A stretch of 64,000 nt of DNA from positions 186,001-250,000 of the forward strand of contig NZ_SETE01000001.1 of assembly GCF_004152935.1 (NCBI RefSeq). The letters are read 5' to 3'. This DNA is from Brumimicrobium glaciale. Lineage in GTDB: Bacteria; Bacteroidota; Bacteroidia; Flavobacteriales_D; Crocinitomicaceae. Position numbers and translations under genes: made by a program. Under the pieces are notes generated by a model, which searched no databases, was not told where the DNA came from, and was given only the letters and a program-made list of their open reading frames with translations. Positions 25,498 through 34,174 of this stretch are shown here, piece after piece (the stretch's first letter is position 1; every line of letters begins with the position of its first letter).

Positions 25498-25503
25498 TTT
25501 AAA

Positions 25504-26517
25504 ATGTGGAGAGATCAGAGAAATATATTAGCTAAGTTTTCAGTTTTTCGAACCTGGAATTTAATACAACTCTATTATTCCTATTTACTTGCAAAATATT
25601 TTAAAAGAGTTAAGACCAAAGGCTTACCTTATGCTGCGAGTATAGAACCCACAACTGCTTGTAATTTAGGTTGTCCTGAATGTCCTAGCGGTCTAAAGCA
25701 ATTTACGCGACCAACAGGAAAACTCGATATGAAAGAACATCTTTCCATGTTGGATCAGTTAGGAAAACAACTTTTTTACATCAACTATTATTTTCAAGGA
25801 GAGCCATTTTTACATCCAGGTTTTCTTGAATTGATAAAGGCAGCTCACCAAAGAAAAATCTATACCGCTACTTCAACAAATGCGCACTTTATTACCAAAG
25901 AAAAAGCGGCAGATATCGTTGCATCTGGATTAGATCGAATGATTATTTCTATTGATGGTCTTACACAAGAGACCTATGAGCAATATAGAAAGCGTGGTAA
26001 GCTTGAAAAGGTGATTGAAGGCACTAAGCACATGATTGAAGCCAAGAAAAATGCCAAGAGCAATACCCCACATTTGATTTTTCAGTTTTTAGTAGTCCGA
26101 CCAAATGAACATGAAATAGACGATGTTTTTAAATTGGGTAAAAGTTTAGGTGTTGATGAGGTAAGGTTGAAAACAGCACAACTCTATGACTACGAAAATG
26201 GAAATCCTTTGATGCCTAAAAATGAAAAGTATTCCCGTTATAAAAGAATGAAAGACGGAACTTATAAAAGCAAGTATACTTTGAGTGACCATTGTTGGAG
26301 AATGTGGTCCTCCACCGTTTTGACTTGGGATGGAAAAGTTGTTCCATGTTGTTTTGATAAAGATGCTCAACATGTTTTGGGTGATGCGCTTAAAGCTGAT
26401 TTTAAACAAATTTGGAATTCCCCACAATATCAGTCTTTTAGAAAGCAAGTCTTTACAGATCGCTCTGTGATTGATATTTGTAAGAATTGTTCTGAGGGAG
26501 CAAAAGTCTGGACTTAA
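25504..26517 (+). CDS. Radical SAM protein with SPASM domain
   Basis: The roughly 337-residue protein has the radical SAM cluster motif CNLGCPEC (Cys53, Cys57, Cys60) and a TIM-barrel core (YYFQGEPFLHPGFLELI is the GGEP-like motif, IISIDGLTQETYEQYR follows). The C-terminal SPASM region has CWRMWSSTV, VVPCCFDKD and CKNC, enough Cys for auxiliary [4Fe-4S] clusters. SPASM enzymes modify peptides, sugars or other substrates. Neither a RiPP precursor nor an obvious partner enzyme is next to it. The small ORF at 26589 has no RiPP-like core, so the substrate is open. Confidence 0.9.
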   Translation: MWRDQRNILAKFSVFRTWNLIQLYYSYLLAKYFKRVKTKGLPYAASIEPTTACNLGCPECPSGLKQFTRPTGKLDMKEHLSMLDQLGKQLFYINYYFQGEPFLHPGFLELIKAAHQRKIYTATSTNAHFITKEKAADIVASGLDRMIISIDGLTQETYEQYRKRGKLEKVIEGTKHMIEAKKNAKSNTPHLIFQFLVVRPNEHEIDDVFKLGKSLGVDEVRLKTAQLYDYENGNPLMPKNEKYSRYKRMKDGTYKSKYTLSDHCWRMWSSTVLTWDGKVVPCCFDKDAQHVLGDALKADFKQIWNSPQYQSFRKQVFTDRSVIDICKNCSEGAKVWT

Positions 26518-26588
26518 ATAATTGACGCTCAAGAATTGAATTGTTAAATTTATTCCTAATTTTAACAAAATACTTTTAACCCTACTGA

Positions 26589-26774
26589 ATGCAAAATGTT
26601 TATATAAATAAGTCTGAAAGGATTTGTTTTCAGATACGCTACACAAATGCGCAATATCCATGGATGTCTGTTTCAGATTTCTCCCAAAACAAGCTGTTTG
26701 GAAAGGCTTCGCTGGTGTTAAAAAAGGTTAAGCATCAGCTGCGAAACAGGTTTACAACTATTTTAGATTCCTGA
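26589..26774 (+). CDS. Possible small protein, 61 residues, doubtful
   Basis: An open frame fills most of the 258-bp gap between the radical SAM gene and the histidine kinase and stops 1 bp before the kinase GTG. The sequence is polar and basic at the C-terminus (LVLKKVKHQLRNRF), without signal peptide or known domain. Tight spacing to the kinase argues for translation, but composition and codon pattern do not. It may be only a leader region. Confidence 0.25.
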   Translation: MQNVYINKSERICFQIRYTNAQYPWMSVSDFSQNKLFGKASLVLKKVKHQLRNRFTTILDS

Positions 26775-26775
26775 A

Positions 26776-28407
26776 GTGAGAAAAATTCAATTAAAACATA
26801 TCGTTATATTAATTAGTACAGCACTAATTGCACTGGTTATTCTTCAACTATATCAGGCCTTCCAGCTCTATGAGAAAAAGTCTGAAGAATTAAATAACCA
26901 CATTGAGAACGTAATGTCCAAAGTGGTGATTCGGCATGAGAAAGCTTCAGATCTGGAAAGATATACTTCTTTTTTTGGGAAAGATTTCAGTGGAGAATAT
27001 AAGCAAGCATTAAAACAAGAATTTCAAAACCTTGTGCCTGTTAGAGAATCTGTTTCTATTAAAGATACATTGATATACGAAAACGGGAGAGATGTAAAAT
27101 ACCTTCAGATTACTGGTGATTCTTACGATTCCTTAACACATGTATCGGCAAAACATAGCGTTTTGGCTAGAGATATTAGTGAACTTTCGTCATTTGTAAA
27201 AGAGGAGGCTAAATCAGAAAATTCACAGCAAAGTTCAAACGAATTAGCTTTTCAATTAGATAAGCGCGTTGTCAATAGCTTGTTTAAAAAGTCTAAATAC
27301 ATTAATGAATTAATGATTTCTGCTTTCCGAAACAACAACGAATTTTCGCCTTCTGAACGTGTTAATTTAGCGTTTTTGGATTCTATGATTTCAAAAACTT
27401 TTGAGGTCGAAGGATTAGAAACAGTATTTAATTATGCAATAACTGATCAAGAAGATGTGATTGTAGAATTTCCGTCATATACAGATCGTTATAATCTAAA
27501 TATTGACACCACTAGAAGCAAAGAAGTTCGACTTTTCCCAGGGAATTTATTTGATGAAGATTTAACTCTTCATATTTTATTTCCAGCAACAAACTCAGTC
27601 TTATTTCAAGAGATGTGGCTGACATTATTAGTGAGTATTTTATTGGTTTTATTGGTGGTTACTTCCTTTATTGTCATGTTCAAAACGATTGTTAATCAAA
27701 AAAGATTAGCAGAAGTGAAAAATGATTTCATTTCAAATATGACGCATGAGTTCAAGACGCCGATTAGTACGATTTCTTTAGCATGTGAAGCATTGTCGGA
27801 TTCTGATATGACCAAAAATGATTTGAGTAGTGTTACTCCATTCATTAAAATGATTGACGAAGAAAATAAACGTTTAGGAGGTTTGGTAGAACAAATCTTG
27901 AAAACAGCGGTTTTAGATCGGGGGGAAATCAAAATGAAACGTGACAATTTAGAATTAAATGAAATTGTTTCTAGGGTTGTTGCAAAGTCAAAAATTAGAA
28001 TTCCAAAAGGAGGAATTAGATTAGAGCAAGCACCTGGGCTGATGCCGTTTATCGGAGACGAAGTGCATTCCAATAATCTGGTATCCAATTTAATAGATAA
28101 TGCTATAAAATACAGTAAGCAAGAAGTTGATATATTTGTAAAAACTGAAAAGTTAGCGAATGATCAATACCGTTTGACTGTTCAAGATAGTGGAATAGGA
28201 ATTAAAGGTGAGCATTTAGATAAGATATTTGACAAACTTTATCGCGTTCCGACTGGAAATGTTCACAATGTAAAAGGATATGGATTGGGACTTAATTATG
28301 TTAAAGCCATTGTCGATGTTGAAGGTTGGAAGATCAGTGTGAAAAGTAAATTTGGTGAGGGTTCAACCTTTGTTTTAATAATAAATAAATCAAAAGAAAA
28401 TGAGTGA
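26776..28407 (+). CDS. Membrane sensor histidine kinase
   Basis: The 543-residue protein starts at a GTG. It has an N-terminal transmembrane helix (about 8-29), a roughly 250-residue periplasmic sensor region, a second helix (about 280-304), then a HisKA domain with NDFISNMTHEFKTPIS (phospho-acceptor His324), and a HATPase domain with NLIDNAIKYS (N box), DSGIGIKGEHLDKIF (G1/F box) and GYGLGLNYVKAIV (G2). It pairs with the OmpR-type regulator that overlaps its 3' end by 8 bp. The ligand is unknown; the sensor region has no recognised domain. Confidence 0.92.
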   Translation: MRKIQLKHIVILISTALIALVILQLYQAFQLYEKKSEELNNHIENVMSKVVIRHEKASDLERYTSFFGKDFSGEYKQALKQEFQNLVPVRESVSIKDTLIYENGRDVKYLQITGDSYDSLTHVSAKHSVLARDISELSSFVKEEAKSENSQQSSNELAFQLDKRVVNSLFKKSKYINELMISAFRNNNEFSPSERVNLAFLDSMISKTFEVEGLETVFNYAITDQEDVIVEFPSYTDRYNLNIDTTRSKEVRLFPGNLFDEDLTLHILFPATNSVLFQEMWLTLLVSILLVLLVVTSFIVMFKTIVNQKRLAEVKNDFISNMTHEFKTPISTISLACEALSDSDMTKNDLSSVTPFIKMIDEENKRLGGLVEQILKTAVLDRGEIKMKRDNLELNEIVSRVVAKSKIRIPKGGIRLEQAPGLMPFIGDEVHSNNLVSNLIDNAIKYSKQEVDIFVKTEKLANDQYRLTVQDSGIGIKGEHLDKIFDKLYRVPTGNVHNVKGYGLGLNYVKAIVDVEGWKISVKSKFGEGSTFVLIINKSKENE

Positions 28408-29089
28408 TAAAGTGAAAATACTATTGGCAGAGGATGACAATAACTTGGGAATGTTATTAGAATCTTACATTAAAGCAAAAGGATATGATGTAGATCTTGC
28501 CAGAGATGGAAAGCAAGCACTTGAGAAGTTCAATGAAGGAAACTATCACTTTTGTATCTTGGATGTAATGATGCCAGAAATGGATGGATTTAGCGTTGCC
28601 AAAGAAATCAGAACTATTGATAAAAAAATTCCTATTCTATTCTTAACTGCAAAAGCGATGAAAGAGGACAAATTGGAAGCATTTTCAATTGGTGGTGATG
28701 ATTACATGACCAAACCTTTCAGCATGGAGGAATTGGTTGCGCGTATTGAAGCAATTTTGAAACGCTCAAACGGTGGCGATGAAGTTATGGATGATACTTA
28801 CACTATTGGTAGATTTACTTTCGATCCAATGAAAAGAATTATCAATATCGACGGCGAAGAACATAAGTTAACGACCAAAGAAAGTCAATTACTTAAATTA
28901 TTAGCCAAAAACAAAAATCAAGTTCTTGATAGACAAGCTGCATTGCGTGCTATTTGGGGAGATGACAATTACTTCAACGGACGAAGCATGGATGTTTACA
29001 TCGCTAAATTGCGTAAGATATTGAAGGCTGACGAAAAGATTGAAATCATGAATATTCATGGAAAAGGATTTAAATTGTTGGATCAATAG
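28400..29089 (+). CDS. OmpR/PhoB-type response regulator
   Basis: The 229-residue protein has a receiver domain with acidic pocket EDD (11-13), phospho-acceptor Asp55 in CILDVMMPEMDGF and the Lys of DDYMTKPF, followed by a winged-helix DNA-binding domain (about 132-229) with LTTKESQLLKLLAKNKNQVL and RSMDVYIAKLRKIL. It should be phosphorylated by the kinase encoded upstream. Its regulon is not evident from this window. Confidence 0.93.
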   Translation: MSDKVKILLAEDDNNLGMLLESYIKAKGYDVDLARDGKQALEKFNEGNYHFCILDVMMPEMDGFSVAKEIRTIDKKIPILFLTAKAMKEDKLEAFSIGGDDYMTKPFSMEELVARIEAILKRSNGGDEVMDDTYTIGRFTFDPMKRIINIDGEEHKLTTKESQLLKLLAKNKNQVLDRQAALRAIWGDDNYFNGRSMDVYIAKLRKILKADEKIEIMNIHGKGFKLLDQ

Positions 29090-29188
29090 ATTTTAGCTAA
29101 TTATTAGTTTTTAACGGCTTGATATTTAATGTTTTAAATTCATGATTTATTTATTTTAGAATAAAATGCTTGGCAATATTTATATTGT

Positions 29189-29230
29189 TACAATGTTTGA
29201 GGGCGATTTGTTAATCTCCCCTACATTGTA
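29189..29230. repeat. REP-like palindrome (GCGATT/AATC variant)
   Basis: TACAATGTTTGAGGGCGATT pairs imperfectly with AATCTCCCCTACATTGTA across a short loop. It shares the CTACATTGTAT flank with the other REP-like copies. It lies in the 240-bp gap before the LysR gene and might influence its expression. Confidence 0.6.
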
Positions 29231-29329
29231 TTTTTGAATAAATTTTAATCCACGATTCTATAAATTCATAATTCACAAATACCAACCCTAAAACCTTAAT
29301 TATCAATTGATAATTGTCAAAACACACTT

Positions 29330-30232
29330 ATGCAATATACGCTCCATCAGCTGAAAATATTCTTAAAAATTTCGCAGCTAAAAAGTGTTACAAAAGCTTC
29401 TGAGGAGTTGTTTTTAACACAACCTGCTGTTTCGATTCAATTGAAGAAATTTCAGGATCAATTTTCTGTTCCATTGACAGAAATAGTCGGGAGAAAACTT
29501 TATGTGACTGACTTTGGTGAGGAAATCGCTAAAGCTGCTGAGAAAATTTTGAATGAGGTAGAAGCTATAAATTACAAAACAATGATCTACCAGAATCAAT
29601 TGGCGGGTCGTCTAAAACTCTCAATTGCCTCAACTGCTAAATATGTGATGCCCTATTTTTTATCGGGATTTATGCGTCAACATAAGGGTGTTGATTTATT
29701 GATGGACGTGACCAATAAAGCACAAGTTGTGAATAGTCTTGAGAAAAACGAGGTCGACTTCGCTTTAATGTCTGTTGTTCCCGATCAACTTTCTACACAT
29801 GGAGTGCAACTTTTACAGAATAAGCTTTATTTGGTGGGAAGCGCCAAAGCTTTAAAAGAAAAATCAGGTGAGCATATATTTGAAGATTCTTCTTTGATTT
29901 ATCGTGAAGAAGGTTCTGCTACGCGGACTGCTATGGAGGATTTCATAAAAGCTAAAAATTTACCCACACACAAAAAGCTTGAGTTGACATCCAATGAAGC
30001 AGTAAAACAAGCTGTTATCGCTGGTTTGGGTTATTCAATTATGCCTTTAATCGGAATCAAGAATGAATTAAAAAATGGCGATTTAGAAATCATTCCTTAC
30101 GATGGATTACCCATGATTTCTAATTGGAACTTGGTTTGGCTAAAGGCTAAAAAACTCTCTCCTGTTGCAACGGCTTTTTTGAAATACATTGAAGAAGAGA
30201 AAGAGAATATTATCAAGGAGAATTTTGATTGA
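29330..30232 (+). CDS. LysR family transcriptional regulator (CbbR/CysB-like)
   Basis: The 300-residue protein has an N-terminal winged helix-turn-helix (about 3-62: TLHQLKIFLKISQLKSVTKA, EELFLTQPAVSIQLKKFQ) and a substrate-binding domain (about 90-295) ending with SNWNLVWLKAKKLSPVATAF. LysR proteins of this subgroup often control carbon fixation or inorganic carbon uptake genes. It is convergent to the DUF6671-CPDC-dabA-dabB block, 19 bp from the DUF6671 stop, so regulation would act at the dabB promoter about 5.5 kb away. That link is inferred from position. Confidence 0.85.
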   Translation: MQYTLHQLKIFLKISQLKSVTKASEELFLTQPAVSIQLKKFQDQFSVPLTEIVGRKLYVTDFGEEIAKAAEKILNEVEAINYKTMIYQNQLAGRLKLSIASTAKYVMPYFLSGFMRQHKGVDLLMDVTNKAQVVNSLEKNEVDFALMSVVPDQLSTHGVQLLQNKLYLVGSAKALKEKSGEHIFEDSSLIYREEGSATRTAMEDFIKAKNLPTHKKLELTSNEAVKQAVIAGLGYSIMPLIGIKNELKNGDLEIIPYDGLPMISNWNLVWLKAKKLSPVATAFLKYIEEEKENIIKENFD

Positions 30233-30251
30233 TTAAATATGAAAATTCCCA

Positions 30252-31118
30252 TCAAGGATTACAATTATCACAATACATTGGCTCTTCCTTTTCTTTTTTA
30301 TTGGGAAACATTTCTCTTCTTGTAAATTCACAATTAGCGCAAGTCAATACATGATAAAGTGTAGACTGAGTGGGAAAACCACAAAGACCACATGGCAATC
30401 CAGATTTTGTTTCAGTGATGGAGAAGCCTGGAGAAGCACATTCTGGACAACGAGACCTTATTTTTTCAATCAATCTTTTAGTCGCTAAACCAATAACCTC
30501 CATTCTTGTTGGATTCATCATGGCGCGCATATCCGTTTCTATAAATACTGATCCATATTTTGACTGCATGGAAAGGAAAACTTCTTCTAAATGATTTAGG
30601 TCTTTAAAATCTTTGGATATCGTTTCAATATCATCTTTTTCTTTTCTTAAAATAAGACCATGTGAAGGGAATAGTGATTGCTTAGCAAATGCAAGAAGTT
30701 CTTGTTTCGTTTGAATTTCTTCACCACCAAAATTAGTTGAAGTACTTAATTCTCTGGCAATGATTTCTAAATTATTCTTTTTGTCTATGAGCAAAATGAA
30801 TTCATCATCAGCGTTAACGAAGTACAGATGTGGATGGGCGCCAAATGAACCTTCACTGGCAATTCCAATATCACAATTGGTGAGTTTCATTGCTGTTTTA
30901 CACTTTTTGCGTGCTGTTGATATTGGATCTTCATGCCTAATTTTTTCTCCTGAAAATGTGCCAAAAACATCAGTATCAAAATTCTCGGGAACAATACATT
31001 TTACACCTAAAGCAGCCTCTAGAATTGGAGCAATTACCTTTTCTTTCTGGTGTTTTGTTGCAATAACGAGTTTACGATTTCCAAATAAATCGTGCAGAGA
31101 TTTAGCTTGCAGATTCAT
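30252..31118 (-). CDS. DUF6671 family protein with C-terminal zinc ribbons
   Basis: The 288-residue protein starts with a sugar-phosphate-kinase-unlike alpha/beta region (RKLVIATKHQKEKVIAPILE, GIASEGSFGAHPHLYFVNADDE) and ends in Cys-rich zinc ribbons: RCPECASPGF, GLPCGLCGFPT, LTCANCEF and MYCDNCNP (four CxxC pairs, residues about 223-288). I recall this pattern as DUF6671. It is the last gene of the DabAB block and overlaps the preceding gene by 17 bp, so it is likely to be translationally coupled. The function is unknown; a chaperone or assembly role for the carbon transporter is only a guess. Confidence 0.7.
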   Translation of the reverse strand: MNLQAKSLHDLFGNRKLVIATKHQKEKVIAPILEAALGVKCIVPENFDTDVFGTFSGEKIRHEDPISTARKKCKTAMKLTNCDIGIASEGSFGAHPHLYFVNADDEFILLIDKKNNLEIIARELSTSTNFGGEEIQTKQELLAFAKQSLFPSHGLILRKEKDDIETISKDFKDLNHLEEVFLSMQSKYGSVFIETDMRAMMNPTRMEVIGLATKRLIEKIRSRCPECASPGFSITETKSGLPCGLCGFPTQSTLYHVLTCANCEFTRREMFPNKKEKEEPMYCDNCNP

Positions 31119-31611
31119 GACTGGGTTTCGTGAAATCTAATTCCTCAAACTTCAATGTATTTCTGTCATAAAGTAGTCCTTTAATAGTAAGAAATCCTGA
31201 TTCGAATTTTGAGCCGATAAACTCAGCTTTTTTCAATTCATTTATTTGCTGTTGAATATTCAGTTTTGCAAGTTCAGTTGATTTATGTTTCCGTTCTATT
31301 TGATGTATGATTGCGTCTGAATTATCTAAATATAGTTTCTTCAATATTTTTTCCTCCTTCGTGTTGAAGCCTTCGCCATCTTCAATAATCGTATTTATAA
31401 AGCGGCAAGCAACATCGTTTACCACATATAATTCGCGGATATCTTCTCTATTTATAATTCCATTTAGACTTTCTGCATAATTGAATTTTATTGGTGTGAA
31501 GACAGCGCCTAGTGCAGTTGAAAAATAGAGTCTACCACTAAAATTTTTCGTAATTCTATTCTCAAGATAGCAATCGGGACAAATTAAAAATAGTTTATTT
31601 TGATTCTTCAT
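31102..31611 (-). CDS. Uncharacterised DabA-associated protein, possible degenerate beta-carbonic anhydrase fold
   Basis: The 169-residue protein lies 43 bp downstream of dabA and overlaps the DUF6671 gene by 17 bp. By eye it follows a beta-carbonic anhydrase: LFLICPDCYLENRI resembles the LFIxCxDSR strand (Cys and Asp metal/acid site), GRLYFSTALGAVF resembles the GDLFVVRNAGN strand, and LNGIINREDIRELYVVNDVACRFINTI resembles the LGVxxIVVCGHxxCG strand. The usual Arg after Asp and the HxxC pair are replaced, so it would be inactive or altered. The C-terminal 70 residues are helical and Lys/Glu-rich. The alignment is mine and unverified. Confidence 0.55.
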   Translation of the reverse strand: MKNQNKLFLICPDCYLENRITKNFSGRLYFSTALGAVFTPIKFNYAESLNGIINREDIRELYVVNDVACRFINTIIEDGEGFNTKEEKILKKLYLDNSDAIIHQIERKHKSTELAKLNIQQQINELKKAEFIGSKFESGFLTIKGLLYDRNTLKFEELDFTKPSHESAS

Positions 31612-31654
31612 TGTTGTATTTTTTTTGTCTAATTAATATAATTTCGCATTAGGT

Positions 31655-34150
31655 TTATGCTGCTATTTCTTCCCACTCTAGTTTCCCATTATAACGATGA
31701 GAAACCTTCCCTTGGGTATCCATAGCCAATAAATGAATCCAATTATTATCACACAATTGCTTTACAGAACAATGCTTAGCTAATATTTTATTCATCTCTT
31801 CAATTGGTGCTTCAATTACTACATTTAATCTTAATGGTTCGTTTTGGAATATTTTGCCGTCATGAACAGATTGCCAAGGTAGCCCAGTTCTTAAATCTCC
31901 TGCATATCCCTCAAGTACACCCACTCCTCCAATAATGTTGTGCAGCGTTTTGTTTCCTGAACCGTAATTTTTATTATCAACTGTCGAAGCATAATACTGT
32001 AAGTTAATCCAGCTTGTTACCACCATCGGAGCAGTCATTATTAGCTCTAATACTCCAAACCCTTTGTCTTTATTCCATTCATAAGAATGTAAAAATGAAC
32101 GTCCACCAAAATCTAATCCTTCAGTTCTATTTCTCGGAGCAACAACAAATGTAGAACAGCCTGCAAGTCCCCATTCTGGTCTTACCTGCGCCCAATCTTT
32201 ACTTCGGTTAATGATCTGTTGATCTGTATTTTTATTTTGTGTAATATTCATTCTCTTCGCTCTTTCCATTCTTGAATAATGTCCAGCTTCCTCCAACCAT
32301 TGCTTTAATTCATTTACTTCACTATTATGACTTACTGGAATCTGATCTTCATTGAATAATTCAAATTCATCCGTTGTAGTGTCATGTTGTGCAGCGATAA
32401 AAACTGTACTTTCTGGAATCCTAATTTGATGATCTACAAGTGCTTTTCTCACTGCTTTATTGTTTAAAACTGCAACCGCTACCTTGGCATTTGCCTCACC
32501 AGTTTGACCGGCACAAGCACCACAATCTAATCCTGTTCCATGCGGATTGTTTACTGTTGAAGAACCGTGACCAACTATTAAAATCAATGGAGAGAAACCT
32601 TCCGTTAATGACATTGCTGTCAAAGCATTTTTTGCCATTACAATTTGATCTTCAATTGCAATTCCGACTTTCTCATTGTCGTGTTGTCCAACTTCTAAAC
32701 TTATTCTTTTGTTTGAAAAACGCTTTTTATCCAATCCGTTATAGTTAGGATGAGGGACTGGACGAGATAAGCCGTAAGAATCGGTAAATAATTTTGGTAG
32801 ATAAGCTAACCCAATTGGACTTACAAAACTAAAGCAAGAAATAGCACCAGATTTGAATGATTTCCATGCGCTATTCACTTGACGCTTTAGTTTTCTGCTT
32901 GCAATGGCTTGTTTTTGCAAGTCTTTTTCCGACATTTCCTCAAGAATTACTTGTCCTGTAGGCAATAAAACAGGACATTGTGCATTTCCTTGATTGTGTC
33001 CTATCGGAACATATTTAATTGGGAACGCAAAGAATCCTGCAAATCCTAATGTTTCGACTTCTGGAGCCACCATTTCTAAATTTCTACGGTACAATTCTGA
33101 ACGCACATCGATACAGAAAATGGCTTTAATTTTCGTCTTTTGAGGTCGGGGTTTTTGACTGTCTTTTTTCGATTCAAATTGCTCGATTAATCTGCGTTGT
33201 GCTGCATAATCAAAAGCTCCTTGAAGTAATAATTTTTGTTTTAATTTCTCAGTGGATTCTTCTGTTTGCCTTAATTCTTCAAGAATTTTTATAGCTTCCG
33301 CCCACTTCCCTTTCATTTGAGGTCTTTGAGAACAAGACAACATTCCGGCTTCCCAGCACAAGAGAATACATAAGAATTCAACTAGTTTACCACCTTCTTT
33401 TCCATACAATTCATTTTCCCAATCAATGCGTGCGGAAAATGCTGACCAACCACCGATTCTCAATAATAAACAATGCAGGTATAAGTTAGTACAATCTTCT
33501 GGAATATTCAATTGTTCTAGTGCGTATTGTGCTGCTTGAATTGGGTCGTTTGGTAATTCATTTACCCACGTATTGAATCCGCCCAATCCCATAACCTTTG
33601 GAGTTCTGTCCACTGAAGCATCTGCTTTCCATGCTGCAAAAAGTGGTTCTTTACTTTTTGCAGTATTCCAAACGGCTTGTCCTTTGTCGAAGTAAGCACC
33701 CGCCCAATTTGAAACACGGTCCAGTACAAATCTGTTCCAATCTTTTTGTGATAGAGTTGATTTGACATCACTCACAGTTTGTAATTCTGGATATTGAAAT
33801 TTATTATCAATCTCTACTCTTAATTGCGCCAAGTATTCTTTGAAATTTTGAATGGGATTTAATCCTTTCTTAATTCTTACTACATTAATATCTTCTTTAG
33901 TGATCTTTCCTTTTTCAATTTCATCCAAGTAAAATTGAATAGGCAAAGTCATTTCAATTCCTGCAATTTTAGAAAGCAGATTGGCTGCTCTTTCAAAACG
34001 CATTTCTGATAATCCCATGTAAGGATTTACTGCTACGAAATTTTCAAGAGGCCAAACAGGAGCGATTTTTTTACTGGTGAGTTGTAATTTTTCACGCAAC
34101 AAAATCTCCGGTTCGGTTTTCTCTAATGGCAAAACGTTATTTGTAGTCAT
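31655..34150 (-). CDS. dabA: Inorganic carbon transporter subunit DabA (DUF2309)
   Basis: The 831-residue protein has the zinc site of DabA, the beta-carbonic-anhydrase-like cytoplasmic subunit of DAB transporters: Cys346 and Asp348 in AIFCIDVRSEL, His528 in LILIVGHGS and Cys543 in GLDCGACAGQ. The spacings (2 and 15 residues) match the characterised protein (C351, D353, H524, C539). DabA with DabB couples a cation gradient to one-way CO2 hydration and HCO3- accumulation. Length is normal. dabB lies 24 bp upstream on the same strand, so dabB-dabA form an operon. Confidence 0.92.
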   Translation of the reverse strand: MTTNNVLPLEKTEPEILLREKLQLTSKKIAPVWPLENFVAVNPYMGLSEMRFERAANLLSKIAGIEMTLPIQFYLDEIEKGKITKEDINVVRIKKGLNPIQNFKEYLAQLRVEIDNKFQYPELQTVSDVKSTLSQKDWNRFVLDRVSNWAGAYFDKGQAVWNTAKSKEPLFAAWKADASVDRTPKVMGLGGFNTWVNELPNDPIQAAQYALEQLNIPEDCTNLYLHCLLLRIGGWSAFSARIDWENELYGKEGGKLVEFLCILLCWEAGMLSCSQRPQMKGKWAEAIKILEELRQTEESTEKLKQKLLLQGAFDYAAQRRLIEQFESKKDSQKPRPQKTKIKAIFCIDVRSELYRRNLEMVAPEVETLGFAGFFAFPIKYVPIGHNQGNAQCPVLLPTGQVILEEMSEKDLQKQAIASRKLKRQVNSAWKSFKSGAISCFSFVSPIGLAYLPKLFTDSYGLSRPVPHPNYNGLDKKRFSNKRISLEVGQHDNEKVGIAIEDQIVMAKNALTAMSLTEGFSPLILIVGHGSSTVNNPHGTGLDCGACAGQTGEANAKVAVAVLNNKAVRKALVDHQIRIPESTVFIAAQHDTTTDEFELFNEDQIPVSHNSEVNELKQWLEEAGHYSRMERAKRMNITQNKNTDQQIINRSKDWAQVRPEWGLAGCSTFVVAPRNRTEGLDFGGRSFLHSYEWNKDKGFGVLELIMTAPMVVTSWINLQYYASTVDNKNYGSGNKTLHNIIGGVGVLEGYAGDLRTGLPWQSVHDGKIFQNEPLRLNVVIEAPIEEMNKILAKHCSVKQLCDNNWIHLLAMDTQGKVSHRYNGKLEWEEIAA

Positions 34151-34174
34151 CTTTTTAGTTTTAATTATTCAGAA

